In this document: positions 52,842-64,000 of the stretch, piece by piece
Layout: each line of letters opens with the position of its first letter
Numbering within the stretch: position 1 is the first letter of the stretch
Position numbers and translations under genes: made by a program
Notes under the pieces: generated by a model
Database searches by the model: none
What the model was told of the DNA's origin: nothing
Seen by the model: the letters and a program-made list of their open reading frames with translations, nothing else
Source: Lepisosteus oculatus
Taxonomy: Eukaryota > Chordata > Actinopteri > Semionotiformes > Lepisosteidae
DNA length: 64,000 nt
NCBI RefSeq assembly: GCF_040954835.1
Contig: NC_090712.1
Location: forward strand, 6,147,284 to 6,211,283
Direction of reading: 5' to 3'

Positions 52842-55800
52842 GTAGCAGGCAGGGTCACCTTGCTATGACAGGGCAAAGTAAAACAGTTGCTGGACAGTAA
52901 TGTAAAGAAGAGCACTGCGGGTTCCTGGTTATATGCTAAGCACAGCTACCCTTCATGCCTGTGATTAAGATTGCCGAAGGCTGCTGTAATGCCACAAAAT
53001 AAAGCATGCGTGCATTAGTAGTGACATCTGTGTAGCATAGAATCACGGGTAGTCATTTTACACTAATGCAGCTTGCTTGATGACAACTGGAAAGGAGGTG
53101 CCCTTACTCCCATGGCTGCATTATCGAGTCATCTGAATCCTGACTCAATAATAATCCTTAATCCTCTAGTGGGCTTTGTAGTGTTCCTTTAAAAGAAAAA
53201 TGTCTTCTGTTTTCATTTTCTGCTTCGGATGGAGTAACTGCCATGTGGAATCGTGTTGATCAGCTCTTTACTTTAAACGGTACTGCGGGATTGTACTAGA
53301 TACAGAAAAGAACAGTTACAAATGAGAGGTAGCTAATTTGGCCCATATAGCCCGCTAAATTAACCAAGGATCTCATCCAGTCCTTTTTAAAAAAGGATAG
53401 GGTATCAGCTTCATATTCATCTCAATGTGACTAGTGCATCCTTCAATTTTTATTTAAATTTTCGGCTTTTATATATATATACTGATGGAAAAAAGAACCG
53501 CAACATTTTCTGGAATGAGAATACTTTAGTTATAGCTTATTTACTTTCACAAAAAGTTGTCAATTTGTTTTTAGCCCTCTGACCAGCAATACAGCTTGTG
53601 CAGTGAGGCATTGCAACTTGCCAATCACACGAAAGCTCATTAGGTATACTTTTACTCAATGTGGTCCAGGTGGAAAAATGCCTGATCAGGTCACCTTTAA
53701 AAAGGCCTTAATTCAAAACCTAGATCACTGCAAGAAAAAGGCCACACTTTTCTTTGCATTCCATAATGCCTTGAATGTCACCAGAAGCAAGGGAGAGGGC
53801 CATTCGCATGCTGCGGGCAGGCATGTCATGTGCCAGCGTTGCCAAACACTATGGAGTGAGCTGTTCCACTGTGTCCCGACTGCAGAGAAGGTTTCAGCAG
53901 ACCAGCAGGACGGATGACCGTCCAAGATCCGGTCACCCTTGGATGACCACACCAGAGCAGGACCGACACATCAGACCGATCCATCTGAGAGATCGTTTCA
54001 GATCTGCCACCCATACTGCTGCTGAAACTGCCAGCAGACACAATGCCCATATCAGTGACAGGACATTGAGGCTCCATGCTGCTGGTCTTAGAGCAAGGCG
54101 GCCTGTCAGAGGCCCTCTGCTCACACCTCCTAGACGTCACACCCGACTGGCTTGGGCCAGACAGAGGCTGCGATGGACTCGTCAGCAGTGGCATCAGGTC
54201 CTCTTCATGGATGAGTCACTCTTCAGCCTGTTCCACGCAGCTGGGAGGGTCAGAGTGTGGAGGAGGTGGTGTTGCGTTTCCTTTTTCCATCAGTATATAT
54301 CCTAACATTGTGTTTGCCTTTTTTATCGTTTGCCATGTTGTCTACAAGTCATAAATGATGCGTCAACATAGACACTTTTTTCAGACGTAGCCTCTTCAAG
54401 CTCAGCATTTCCCATTTTGTTATTTTAGGCAGCGCTGTGAACTGAATTTATTATGGGATGTTCTTTTTTAAAACAGAAATGTCTGGTCCGATTCAGCTGA
54501 TGACGAGACAGAGCCAAGTCCGAGAGCAGGTGCCATATGTCACAGTATCTCGGCATGAAAAGGTACCTGATTTCTGATGCTCGGCTTAGGAATCGAGAAG
54601 AATATTTCTTTAACGCATATATTTCAGATGACCATACCTTTCGTGGAGCAATTTATAAAAGGTCGGGAATGCAATCAAGGATTTAGAAGAAATCTTGGCA
54701 CATAAATTGTGTCGTAAGGCAGTGGCAGGTGGGGTGATGCAGAGCAGGGTGTTGAGAGGGCTTGTGGCTCCACTGTTGCAGCTGGATGAGACTGTGTACG
54801 AGGAGAGAGTGTATCCAGCTGGGAAATGGGCCTGCGTCACCAAGGGGGAGGACCTGTACGAGCAGAGCATTTCTATGGCCTTCATGAAACTGATGCGCTA
54901 CATCTGCAAGGAAAACTCTACAGGTAAGTCAGCACTTTACTCTCCTGCTTACAGAGCTGCAGATTTTAAAGAGGCTTTTGCCCGACTATACATCCAGGAT
55001 CTTTAACTGCTTGTAGGTTTTTGTAATAAAAATTTGGCCTTTAAGAGACTTTATGCCTCCGAAAAGACTCAGCCAGTAAAGACGCTTGCCCAAGCGCAGG
55101 GTGAGCTCTGTGGTCCTGGGCTCGAGCCTGCCTGGGTCATGTCACTAGCAGACTGTGACTGAGATTCCCCAGGCAGCAGCACACACATGGCTGAGCGTAG
55201 GTCAGGGTGGGATGTGTCAGCCAGGGTGTCTTTAAAGTGGGGGAAACAACCCCACTCTCTGTCCCTTTCATCTTCCAGGCCGTTACTTAGGGATGACCGT
55301 GCCGGTTGTGAATAAGATCCAGATCTTGGAGGATGGGACAGGCTTTGTTAGAGAGATCCTGACAGCTTATTACCTACCCGCTGAGTTCCAGGACAACCCA
55401 CCGGATCCGACAGACCCCGAAATTGTCATCATCCAGAGAGGGCCTCTCAGAGTCATCACCAGGTGGGGAATGTTTTCCTCTGGTTTATAAGCACAATGGC
55501 ACCTGCAGTGCACTGGTGTCAGTGCCAAACCTTTATTCATTAGTCAGGGATCACAGCAGGTTAAGGCGTGCCTTGTTTCCTGAATTTGAGCATCTGATTT
55601 CTGGTGTTATAATTATTGTTATGAAAAATAAAATATATATTGAGTATCAAAAGAAGCTTATTACAAATGCACGTTTGTGTAAGAATTTAACAAATTTGCC
55701 AGCAGGAAAATCACCCTGATAGAAGGTGCACTGACCTTTTACTGAACTGATACTGTAGGTAAATTTATTATACTGATCAACATTTGTCATCATCAGGGGG

Positions 55801-57447
55801 TTTGCAGTAAAACCCCACGGGCCTGTAGCACGTGTGGCAGTGTTGAAAGCAGTCCAAGCCATAGAGCAGTGAGGCATGCTGTGTCCAGCTTGCAGACACT
55901 GTCTCGTGGAGTTTTTTCCAATTCTTCTTGTGGAACTTGTCCTAGATGATGCGTGTCATCTTGGCACATCCTATAAATTTGCAATAGGGGATGGGATATG
56001 GACCCGCGGTATTTGGTTTGAAATTACTGGTTTCCAAACACCCCAGTAACCGTTTGCTGACAGCTCAGTCCTCGACACAATTATCTTTCTTGATTTTTTT
56101 TCACCAGGCTTGACATCAGATGGGTTAAATTGCCTCATCACCTCTGTCCTATCAGTTCTCATTAAGAAGGTGTTTTAGTGCAGGTGCCACAAAGTCAGTT
56201 GAGTGCTATGATTAGTCATGACTGATCAACTCAGAAAAACAAGGCTTAAAACTATTTAATGAATATCCAAAATCTGAAAGCTTTATTTTTCTAAAACATA
56301 TGCATAATTTAGAAATGTTTCTTTTGATGCTCAGTATAGTTCCCAGCAGAAACCCACATGCTATAAAAATACAGTAAATCATTATTTGACAATTCAGTCC
56401 AGCTTTCAACATTTTCTGATGTCCACAGGCTGAGGTGGTGAAAGTGTGTTGTACGTTTTTTTCAAACAATATTTTGTCATCAAACAAGATAAGGTAATGT
56501 GTACTGTAGAGCACTGTACTGCAATTCCGCTCTTTAAACATGTATGTAGTTCGTCTTTTTAATATTCTGTTATTTATGACCTTTTTATACAGGATACAAA
56601 TAAAAAAAAACCTTTAAAAAACAGATGCGCAACACCCAACAACACAATTGTTGTAAAAGGATGTGTGGAAATAAGCTTGATGAAAACTTTGATGAAGTTA
56701 TCTGTCATTTCTTGAAATTCGGCAAGCCTTTCTCCCCTGGAGGAGACCGGGCTGCTGTAGTTTCTCACAGTAAGTGGGACTGTGGGTGTTGCAGTTGGAA
56801 TGACCCTACAGTATGTGACCCCTCACAATCTCCACCTGTGCTGTTACTCTCTTATTCAGCCAAGACTCCCTCACCTGGCTTCTCTAACATGACAAAGTCG
56901 TGAATGACACACAAGCTCCTTCATTAGGGGAAGGCAAACGGGACTGGACTGATTGGGAGTGATTTTGGAATTAACATGCACTGGTGGGGGGGAGGGGTTA
57001 TTTAATTGGAAGATTTTTAATTGGAGGAGGGGGAGGGGGGTTATGCACCTTGAATTCTTTCATGCCGGAGGTAGGTCATTGTAGCATCCCAACCTGGCCT
57101 TTCAGCAAAACATTTAATGTGCTTTCAGGTGTGAGATACTGTAGCTTATGGTGAAAGGAATACCAGCAGCATACCACTGACTTCAGTAGCCTAACTGTAC
57201 AGCTGAATCCTCAGGTGCATACGAATAGGAGAACAAGCCTGAACCGGGATTGGCTTGTCTTTGACCTTCCAGGGTGTTCCTCGGGACGACCACAGAGGAG
57301 ACCATCACAAGGCAGATCAGCCTGCTGTGGGAGCTGCTGGGGTCCACGGACGACTTCCACAGAGACATGTACATGGTGGCAGTGTATGAGAACCCAGGAG
57401 TGGCCTGCCGCAGGAACGAGATCTGGTTCATCCGCCGCGACCCCTAG
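52679..57447 (+). CDS. SOUL/HEBP-family heme-binding protein (5 exons)
   Basis: Exons 52679-52841, 54477-54562, 54782-54923, 55279-55462 and 57273-57447 splice in frame to 249 residues. The SOUL domain covers about residues 84-249, with YEERVYPAGKWA (89-100), GMTVPV (135-140), the PPDP segment and the C-terminal NEIWFI. These are hallmarks of HEBP1/HEBP2-type proteins, which bind heme or tetrapyrroles in the cytosol. The first 83 residues are an extension not seen in human HEBP1/2, with an acidic run (DEEEEE, 30-35). No signal peptide is seen. Zebrafish has several soul genes (soul2-soul5); a soul3-like identity is possible but not proven. The start at 52679 is the first ATG after the acceptor near 52648. 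The third exon start is chosen because it is the strongest in-frame acceptor (gttgcag|ctggat). Confidence 0.82.
53310..53420 (+). repeat. Dispersed fish repeat fragment (family A)
   Basis: 'ttacaaatgagaggtagcta' then 'tttggcccatatagcccgct' and 'tctcatccagtcctttttaa' follow the layout of a common fish dispersed repeat, also suspected at 4440 and 39980. Confidence 0.6.
53481..54270 (+). mobile_element. Truncated Tc1-like transposon
   Basis: It begins with 'actgatggaaaaaagaaccg', a terminal-repeat-like sequence next to a TA run. The interior encodes a Tc1-type transposase up to the second catalytic Asp (FMDES). The 3' part with the last acidic residue and the right terminal repeat are missing, so the copy cannot move. 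Confidence 0.82.
53775..54290 (+). pseudogene. Tc1-like transposase, 3'-truncated
   Basis: The frame opens MSPEARERAIRMLRAGMSCA, with helix-turn-helix SCASVAKHYGVSCSTVSRLQ, a GRPR-like linker (RPRSGHP) and the second HTH. It continues to WHQVLFMDESLFSLF, the strand around the second catalytic Asp. It then runs out in unrelated sequence before the third acidic residue. A long open frame suggests fairly recent decay. Confidence 0.85.
54477..54562 (+). CDS. SOUL gene exon 2
   Basis: The acceptor is aaaacag|aaatg and the donor gaaaag|gtacct. It encodes EMSGPIQLMTRQSQVREQVP and YVTVSRHEK in phase 0 at the end. The exon lacks recognisable domain residues; its inclusion rests on frame and splice-site fit. 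Confidence 0.72.
54782..54923 (+). CDS. SOUL gene exon 3 (start of SOUL domain)
   Basis: It encodes LDETVYEERVYPAGKWACVT and SMAFMKLMRYICKENST. The donor is ctacag|gtaagt, phase 1. An alternative in-frame acceptor at about 54741 (gatgcag|agcagg) would add 14 residues (SRVLRGLVAPLLQ-type). Confidence 0.82.
55279..55462 (+). CDS. SOUL gene exon 4 (GMTVPV block)
   Basis: The acceptor is cttccag|gccgtt and the donor accag|gtgggg. It encodes RYLGMTVPVVNKIQILEDGT and then YYLPAEFQDNPPDPTDPEIV, the central SOUL-domain strands. The frame is 1 in, 2 out. Confidence 0.92.
56254..56335 (-). mobile_element. Tc1-terminus-like fragment
   Basis: The minus strand reads 'ctgagcatcaaaagaaacat' and later 'agattttggatattcattaa', matching the start of the remnant at 20920-21000. 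It is probably one terminal repeat of a decayed element within 55700-56340. Confidence 0.6.
57273..57447 (+). CDS. SOUL gene exon 5 and stop
   Basis: The acceptor is cttccag|ggtgtt and TAG is at 57445-57447. It encodes VFLGTTTEETITRQISLLWE, then MYMVAVYENPGVACRRNEIW and FIRRDP. NEIWFI is the conserved C-terminal SOUL motif. Confidence 0.92.
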
Positions 57448-58655
57448 AGCCAAAGGTTAGCGTGTCCAGGATCTCGCCAGAATCCCCCGCCCCTCCACAG
57501 GACTGAGCAACCTTCATTTTATATAGCGCCTTTCACGGCACATCGTCTCAAGGCACTGTACGACAAAACAATCCAACAGAAAAAACGGGTATTCACGAAT
57601 CAAGGCAGTCGCTTTTCCGGGACGGGAAGCCGGAGTGTAACTGTGAGTTTTAAAAGAGGATTTGAAAGGGGTGATGGGTGCAAAATCTGATTACGCCATG
57701 CGAAACTTGGTTCACCTGATTCTGGATTACCTGCCTGCAACGGTTGGTCCGAAACCTCATGAGTGACCCTGATTTCTTTCTCCCTCTGTGGCTCGGTTTT
57801 CCTTACAATCCTGGTAGTCCGGAGGTTCGGCATGCCCTGAGAGTGAAGAGATAATGGGAAGATATGTGTAATGCCTTCTGTCCTCTCGGTTATATCCCGT
57901 TCAGTCTCTGTAACGGCCTGCGCGTTACGAGGGGCTGACTCTGGGGAGTACAGTGAGCTGCAAAGGTAGTGAAATATGAGGGGCTGGGTGACATCTGTGG
58001 CCTAATTCAAATGTAGCACCACACAAGGCAGGTGAGCAGTTAGACCTGTTCAACAGGCATTCTGCACACCTGTAGAAGCAGGTGACAGGACAGAGGATTC
58101 AGCCTCCTGGTTGATCTGAACCAGTATTTCACACTGGTCCTGAAGTGGTACCAGTGTTTTGCACTGCAAGTGGAAAGGCTTGTAGCTGTTTGTCACAGGA
58201 GACATAAATCGCGTTTCCAGATTGAAGTACTTTTTTCCTCTTCCTCTTTGCTTTTGGTTAAGGATGTTGGCATGCATATAAATCACTTCTTCTTGTTGTT
58301 TGGCTTTATAGCATACACCGTGCCTTGCTGCTTGCTGAAAATACTAAAAAAAAACTTTAACAAAGTTTTTGTTTTAGAAGCAGTTTTACATTCAAATTAG
58401 TTTTTGAATGATTCATAGAAAGGGTAGTTCTTGTTCTCCAGATTATTTTGAGTCATGTATCAATGGATAAATGACACATGATTATCATTAATCAAATATC
58501 CTATTAAACCAGTCTCGGGCTGGAGTAATACAGCAATAACATGGACTGTAAAAACAAGATTTATAAATCATTCCTCCCTCAAGGCATTGATATTGAGCAA
58601 ATATTCAGTGTCGGTGAGCCCAGTGTATGTGCATTGAATGTTGAGGTTTGTGCTG

Positions 58656-58661
58656 AATAAA
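58656..58661 (+). promoter_or_regulatory. Candidate SOUL polyadenylation signal
   Basis: AATAAA lies 1.2 kb after the SOUL stop and is among the first canonical hexamers downstream. An alternative is at 59841-59846. Confidence 0.4.
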
Positions 58662-60381
58662 TTACATATACTGTACAGTATAAAACCGCACTAGACAATA
58701 CAAATTCTAATCACTTAGTGGAATCCATATTTTTTAATGAGGAGAAAGTTTTGTTAAACGTTGCGAATTACAAATATTTTTGTCAAATAAGTGTGATTGA
58801 TTGGAGCCTTGTTTTTTTTTTCTGTAAAGAGAATTGATTCATCTAAAAGATACTTTCAGACAACTGTTGGGGCTTTCAAAGATACTTTTTGATAATGGTG
58901 TTTTTTTAAACTGAAAGCACTACAGTACTGCACAATTAAGTGGTTCTTTCAAATGAATTAATTTTAAAAAAGTTACTATTTTGAAATGGTTTTTCAGTTG
59001 TGAAACATTTTGTCATAAAAGTGTATCCGTAGAAGCATTTCAACTCACCACTATAGGACAAAAGCAATGACATTTGATTCTGTGTTGCAGTCTTGAAAGG
59101 TTGTCCAGTAGCACCTATTTTAAAACTGATTATTTCCAGCAGTTCGCAAAACAAAAACATGTTTTCAGCAACATAAACATTCAGCAACATAAACATTTTG
59201 TGTAACATTCTTGGTGAATGAAAGGGATTGCGAATTTGATTAGGGAAACATTACTTTGAAAACAAAATGATTATTCTTGTGGGGGGGGGATTTATTATAA
59301 AGAAAAGAAGTCTGAGAGGGGATCAGTTGATGTAGAGCCGATTAAATGTACTATAGATGACGTGAATGGAGAGACAATCGTGTTTACCTTGGGTAATACT
59401 TTATCTTTAGAGTAACCATTGATTTGAGATATGTTTGTTGTTTTTAATGTTGACAGTTTTATAAGTTACTTTACCTTTTTCAATTTGTAGATTTTGTATA
59501 ATGTATCCTATGCACCTTTGTCTGCTTCAGCAAAACATGGAAACATTTGGTCCAATTACTTTTTAGTGAGTTGCAATATGTTTCTAAATGCCTTTCCTTT
59601 TCTTGAAACCTGTTCAAAATCTTCTGCAACCTTTTTCTTACTGTTGCAATTGTACAAGAAGACAATGTTCCAATAAGTGAGATTCCTCATCTGGTTTTAT
59701 TGCATGCAGCTGTGACAAAGTGAGCATTAGTTAAGCCACACATTTTGTGAAACTTTGCTTTTTTTGTATCAGTGCATACTGTATTGTTACATTACAGGGA
59801 TTTGTATGGAGTTTATCGTGAGGTGTCCTATATTTGTTGCAATAAAGTGTTATTTCAGTCTATTGTTTATTAATCATTAATTCCCAAAGAGGTCGGTCAA
59901 TTAATATATATATAATATCCCAGATCAGTAAATTGATTTTGGTAATCCCTGCACAAAGTGGGTTCACAATTTGGCAATTTCATTAATTTATGACTGTTCA
60001 TTACACAAGATATTAGAATCGGAATAAAATTTAACGAGGAGGTCATTTCTAATATTTGAGACTGTTGTATTAACAAAAACATTAATCCTGCAACTACCTA
60101 TGTAGAGTTTAAGAATTTTAAGATTCTTAAATTACTCGGATCATCCCCAATTCATAGATCTGCAGAAGAGTTAACTCAGTTTTTATTTTGAAGTGACATT
60201 GGTTCAGACACAATGACTTTTCTTGTTTATTAATATAGAAGGCACTGGATTAGTGAGTAAAATAAGAGTTATTGATATGAAATGCTCCATGTTTTAATTA
60301 TAACACTGAAAAATAAACTGGTCGCCTTTCCTTCATTTGTGGCCGAGAACCAAAGGTTCACTATGCTGCAGTGAATCAAGA

Positions 60382-60395
60382 CCGCCACCTGGTGG
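60382..60395 (-). promoter_or_regulatory. CTCF core-like motif between SOUL and ptk7-like genes
   Basis: The minus strand reads CCACCAGGTGGCGG, a full match to the CTCF core consensus CCASYAGRKGGCRS (with the usual A/S alternation at position 4). It is single-copy sequence, not in an obvious repeat. Confidence 0.5.
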
Positions 60396-62239
60396 CCATC
60401 TTGCGCATGACAGCAGTTCGTGTGCTGTCATTTTGGCAATAGGTGTGTAATCTACTGCAGTCGTTTGCAGTAGTGTTGTGACAAACGTGCAAGCACGTGG
60501 GTGATACAGCTCTTTTTAGCTTTAAACCTAATTCCAGAGCCCAAACACAATTCAGAACATACTTAAGTGGCAATCGGACCAGATTAACTCTGCAGAACCC
60601 GTACAGATAAAAAAACCCGTTCACAACCATTCTGATCATATGACTCTGTAAGTCCTGAATTTAATAACGGATCTTAATTAAACTCTAGGATGCAGAAGGT
60701 CTTTTTAGGATCCCGTGCGTAAGTGTTCCCTACTGGATGGGTTTCTCGGGAGACTGAATAACCATTGTTTATTCACTCAGCTGAATTAGTAAAAACCTTT
60801 TTAAGGTGTCTCGGTGAAGTCGGCATGAAAATGTGCTTTTTCCTTTCGGTTTGGCAAGGAGCAAAATGAATATTTGAATGCAGGTGAGTTCCTGAACATC
60901 CGCACATTCCGGTTTTTTATTTCTTTTACTTCGATTACCTAAATTAATCGATACCGAAAGTATCGAGGTACTGTAGGAGGCTTTCCACAGCACATAAGCA
61001 ATTTTAGACAAAAATACAGTACGTCCACAAAATTGGTCATAACTTCTAGCACAATTCCTAATAAATGGACCGGCAATGTTATTGGTGCACATACTCGTTC
61101 CATTCGCCGAGCCTGTAACTGTAAGTGCCTGTAACAGACACGTCATACAGGACAGTCTCAAGTCATCTGAGGACAGGCACGTATAGTACATGGTCTATAA
61201 TTACTGTGTGCAAATGGGATCTTCTCCCGATATTGCTGTACTGACATCATGGTATCATAAAACCCAGAAGCAAAATGAAAGTGTTTTAGAAAACCTGAAT
61301 CACTATGTGATACACTGCCTTGGCCTCCACTGTATATAATTCTGGTTCATACTGGCAGTAGAAGTAGATGTTATTCGGGAATTCTGCTCTGTGATATATG
61401 CTATGTTTTTAAACGCTCCTCTTTTCCTCAGGCAGTAATTACTTGGCGAAGTTCGCTTCAAGAGCTGTTATTTTCTCGTTAGCAAAACGCAACATTAGTA
61501 GGAGCACGGGAGGGCTGTGTAAACATTTTTCTAAATAATTATTGCTTGTCTAAGTTATGGTTCGGATTGCAAAAGAAAAAATTAAATGTTCATTCTGACA
61601 AAATCCCTCTTTTGCCTTTTAATATGAATCTAATTTAGTCATTTACGTTCAGGTTCAAATGGAAATTCGTCTTTCAAGTGCGTAAGACCTAATTTAACCG
61701 ACTTGAAACTGAATGCTTGTCTTTTAAACTTGTCCATTGTCTTACAGTTAGAGCTTCGGTTTATTTTTCACCAGAATGAAAGTGCATGTGTCTCAGCAGC
61801 ATGGGGAACGTATTTCTCTGTTAAAGACATGCAGAAATGTCCACTCCATCAATTTCACATTGTAGATATTCTTACTGGAGATTTGCACATTGATTCACAG
61901 TTTTCCCAATAATAAGTCCAGTACATCTCAAACTCTGAACACTTATTCGCCTCCAACAAGAGACGAGCAGTTGAGCCCATTTCGGTTTTTAGCAGCTGCA
62001 GCTGATGCTGGACTAGTTTGCCTTATTTCGTTGAACTCGGCGAAGACGGATCAGGGGTATTAAAACACTACACGCTGTTTCTGCCTTGTGCAGTGTGCAA
62101 GGGTCTTCCGCTCACACGCCCTGACACGACTCCGGGCGATTTCGGACTTTTGATCCTGAGCTTTTCGTTCTGGAGGGGGCAGTTTCGAGCCGAAGGGGGG
62201 GAGAAAAGTAAGTTGACAAGAGTTGCAACTAAGGACAGA

Positions 62240-62993
62240 GCGGCGCTGTGAGACAAGCAAAGCGCGTCGGTGGACTGCATGGGGCGCGCGTGAGTGTGCG
62301 CGCGCACCCTTCCTTTCTCCTTTTCTTTAAAAAAAAAAAATCATTCCGCTCACCTATACCGCCAGGAGGCCGCAGCACTGGTCCCCTCTCCTCCCACTCC
62401 CGTCTGAGCTCCTTGCCATTGGGTTGGCCTGTCCCGGAGACCGGAAGCGGCTGCGGCACGGGAGCGAGTGCGCGAGGGAGGGGGGAGTGCGCGAGCGCTC
62501 GGTGTGTGAAACTCGTGCGGTGGGTTGTGGGACTGAACTAGTCGGCAGGCTGGGTTTCTCGGGAAACGGGTCTCACGCAGAGCAGGAGGAGGAAGGAGCC
62601 GGACCGCACTTTGGAGCTGTAATATCGTCACCATTCAGAACGTTTTAAAAGTAAAAGTACACAGGAGACCCTTGCTCGGGAATGGAGGAGGCTGCCTTTC
62701 TCGCCCAGTGAACCTGCGTGACCTCTGATCCGGACTGCTAGGGGGAAACGGGCTCCTGCCCCCCGACAGAAAGGGGGTAGTTTCACAAGCGGTTTTTAAA
62801 GGACTCGGCTCGGGGCACTCGGGGGTGGGTTTTTCCTCGCTCGCCCACTTCCACCGGCTTTTCGTGCCGTCGTTCTCCTTTTTTGTGTGTGTGTGTGTGG
62901 TAGTATTACACAAACACGAAGACCCGTTCATTCTGGTATCCCCGGTGTCTCGCACGCGTCTGGTCGCCGGCGGCTGCGCCCCCCAGTGCGACC
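62240..62993 (+). promoter_or_regulatory. CpG island promoter and 5' UTR of the ptk7-like gene
   Basis: GC and CpG content rise sharply here compared with the AT-rich flank (for example 'ggggcgcgcgtgagtgtgcg'). A short (GT)n run lies near 62883-62900. There is no TATA box near the expected start, as usual for CpG-island genes. Confidence 0.7.
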
Positions 62994-63111
62994 ATGGAGG
63001 CACCGGCGGCGGACAGCTGCCGCCCCTCGGCCCCTCGCCCCCGCCTGCCCCGGGTACGGCTCCCGGCCGGAGCGGCTGCGGCGCTCGCCATCGGCATACT
63101 CTGCGCCAAAG
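62994..63111 (+). CDS. ptk7: Probable ptk7 exon 1 (signal peptide)
   Basis: ATG at 62994 sits in a strong Kozak context (gcgaccATGg) inside the CpG island. It encodes 39 residues: a Pro/Arg-rich start (SCRPSAPRPRLPRVR) and a hydrophobic core (AGAAAALAIGILCA), read as a signal peptide. The donor is aaag|gtatga in phase 1, typical before Ig-domain exons. PTK7 is a transmembrane pseudokinase receptor of planar cell polarity/Wnt signalling. The identification rests on position, since human KLC4 and PTK7 are neighbours on 6p21.1, and on the exon type; the sequence itself is not diagnostic. Confidence 0.55.
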
Positions 63112-64000
63112 GTATGAGGCTCTGCTTTAATTTAAGACTTACCTGACTAACCTGTGCATGCGGTTTTCTTCTCTAACATCCACATCATGGTCGTCTTTTT
63201 TTTTTGGTGGTGGTGGGGAACTTACTTCGAGCTGCAGCAACAACAACAACAAAAAAAAGTCCGAAACGCGAGTCTCCGCAATTGAGAGTCGCCGTTTTAT
63301 AGGACGACCGAGATACTCTCCAAAATCCCTCTCTGGGGGAATTTCAGATGTGTTTCATTAGGGCAGAAGAAAGCAGGCGGACGGTGGCTTTTTCTCGGTG
63401 CACTTCGTGAGCTTTTTCGAGCCCGGAGTGTGTGTGTTTCAACGTGGAAAGAAAACTTTCCAAAAGTCGGCGAGCCGTCCTACGCCCGGGGTCTCCAACA
63501 AAAGACTTATTCTTCGCTCGTTTTTGGTTTAAGCGAATACAGAGAGACTTTTAGCTAAAAATAAAGTCAACAAAAGCAGGTTTCTATGCCCGCACGCATG
63601 TTTACACAGCCAAACGCGGGTCGGACGACAGGAGTACGGCGCGGAAAGCTTGCGAAGGTTACTTTTCTCTCAAAAAGAAACATTTGGGCTGTGCGAGGGT
63701 ATTGTTTCCTCCGGTCTCGACTCACCTCGGAAAAGCCCACAGAGACGCGGCGGTGAAAAGCGGAGTAGAAAGTGGCGAGGACTTGGTTAGAACATGGAAA
63801 GTTCATGGTGAAAAGGCAGAAAAGTTGGGTAGTGGCATCGTGTACGCACGGAACAAAAAATACAAAAGTGCCTTTCCAAACGTGCAGGGTAAAATAGCTC
63901 ATATAAAGGCGATCCCATTAAAATCGAGCATGTGACGAATCTGGATGATTTGCTTGCCGCAGCATTTCTTATTATGCAATAAAACGGCACTTCTTAAAAA
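63112..64000 (+). other. First intron of the ptk7-like gene (window edge)
   Basis: GC-rich DNA fades into ordinary sequence. No second exon lies within the window. Ig- and kinase-domain exons, if present, are further downstream. Confidence 0.6.

Larger units (their letters stand above)
52842..54476 (+). other. SOUL gene intron 1
   Basis: It contains a degraded dispersed repeat (53310-53420), an AT-dinucleotide run at about 53471-53482 and a truncated Tc1-like transposon (53481-54270). No host exon is seen. Confidence 0.8.
54924..57272 (+). other. SOUL gene introns 3 and 4
   Basis: Intron 4 (55463-57272) contains a Tc1-terminus-like segment at 56254-56335 that matches 20920-21000 in inverted orientation, and a G-rich stretch at 56985-57040. 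No additional exon is supported. Confidence 0.75.
57448..62239. other. SOUL 3' UTR and intergenic region before the ptk7-like promoter
   Basis: AATAAA occurs at 58656-58661 and 59841-59846. A SINE-tail-like 'tttatatagcgcctttcac' lies at 57515-57535. A CTCF-like motif lies at 60382-60395. The AT-rich remainder has no credible gene. Confidence 0.7.

Noticed and set aside
62248-62541. ORFs in the CpG island upstream of 62994
   Set aside because: Arg/Gly/Ser-rich readings of GC-rich 5' UTR; the ATG at 62994 has the best context and is followed by a signal peptide and a splice donor.

Overview
The window is vertebrate nuclear DNA, almost certainly from a ray-finned fish; the species cannot be fixed from sequence alone. 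Genes are split by GT-AG introns, intergenic DNA is AT-rich, and there are decayed Tc1-type DNA transposons, tRNA-headed SINEs, a 5S-rRNA-headed SINE (SINE3 type) and (ATT)n tracts. Four protein-coding loci are supported, all on the + strand. I see no bacterial operon, CRISPR array, rRNA gene or functional tRNA gene.

Region 1 (8003-37847) is a complete kinesin light chain coding sequence in 15 coding exons. They splice in frame to 638 residues. The C-terminal tail and the neighbouring gene point to klc4. The first 8 kb is upstream flank or a 5' UTR intron and holds a decayed Tc1 element (about 6276-7741). A 15.8-kb intron separates the TPR-encoding exons from the last three tail exons.

Region 2 (44745-47768) is the most unusual locus. 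It is a four-exon secreted protein of the lysozyme C / alpha-lactalbumin family. All eight disulfide cysteines are present and the calcium loop is nearly the same as that of alpha-lactalbumin. The catalytic Asp52 position is lost, and the loop before it is replaced by a proline- and histidine-rich insert of about 40 residues. A TATA-like box and a palindromic E-box lie just upstream.

Region 3 (52679-57447) is a five-exon SOUL/HEBP-family heme-binding protein of 249 residues with an acidic N-terminal extension. Two RFX X-box-like motifs lie upstream of it. A truncated Tc1-like transposon sits in its first intron.

Region 4 (about 62240-64000) is a CpG-rich promoter and a signal-peptide exon ending in a phase-1 splice donor. 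Its position downstream of klc4 matches KLC4-PTK7 on human chromosome 6p21, so it is probably exon 1 of ptk7; the rest lies beyond the window. The klc4-ptk7 pair therefore encloses the lysozyme-like and SOUL genes here.

The remaining DNA is intron, UTR and intergenic sequence with dispersed repeats. Two copies of the 5S-headed SINE carry a sequence matching the CTCF core motif at corresponding positions.
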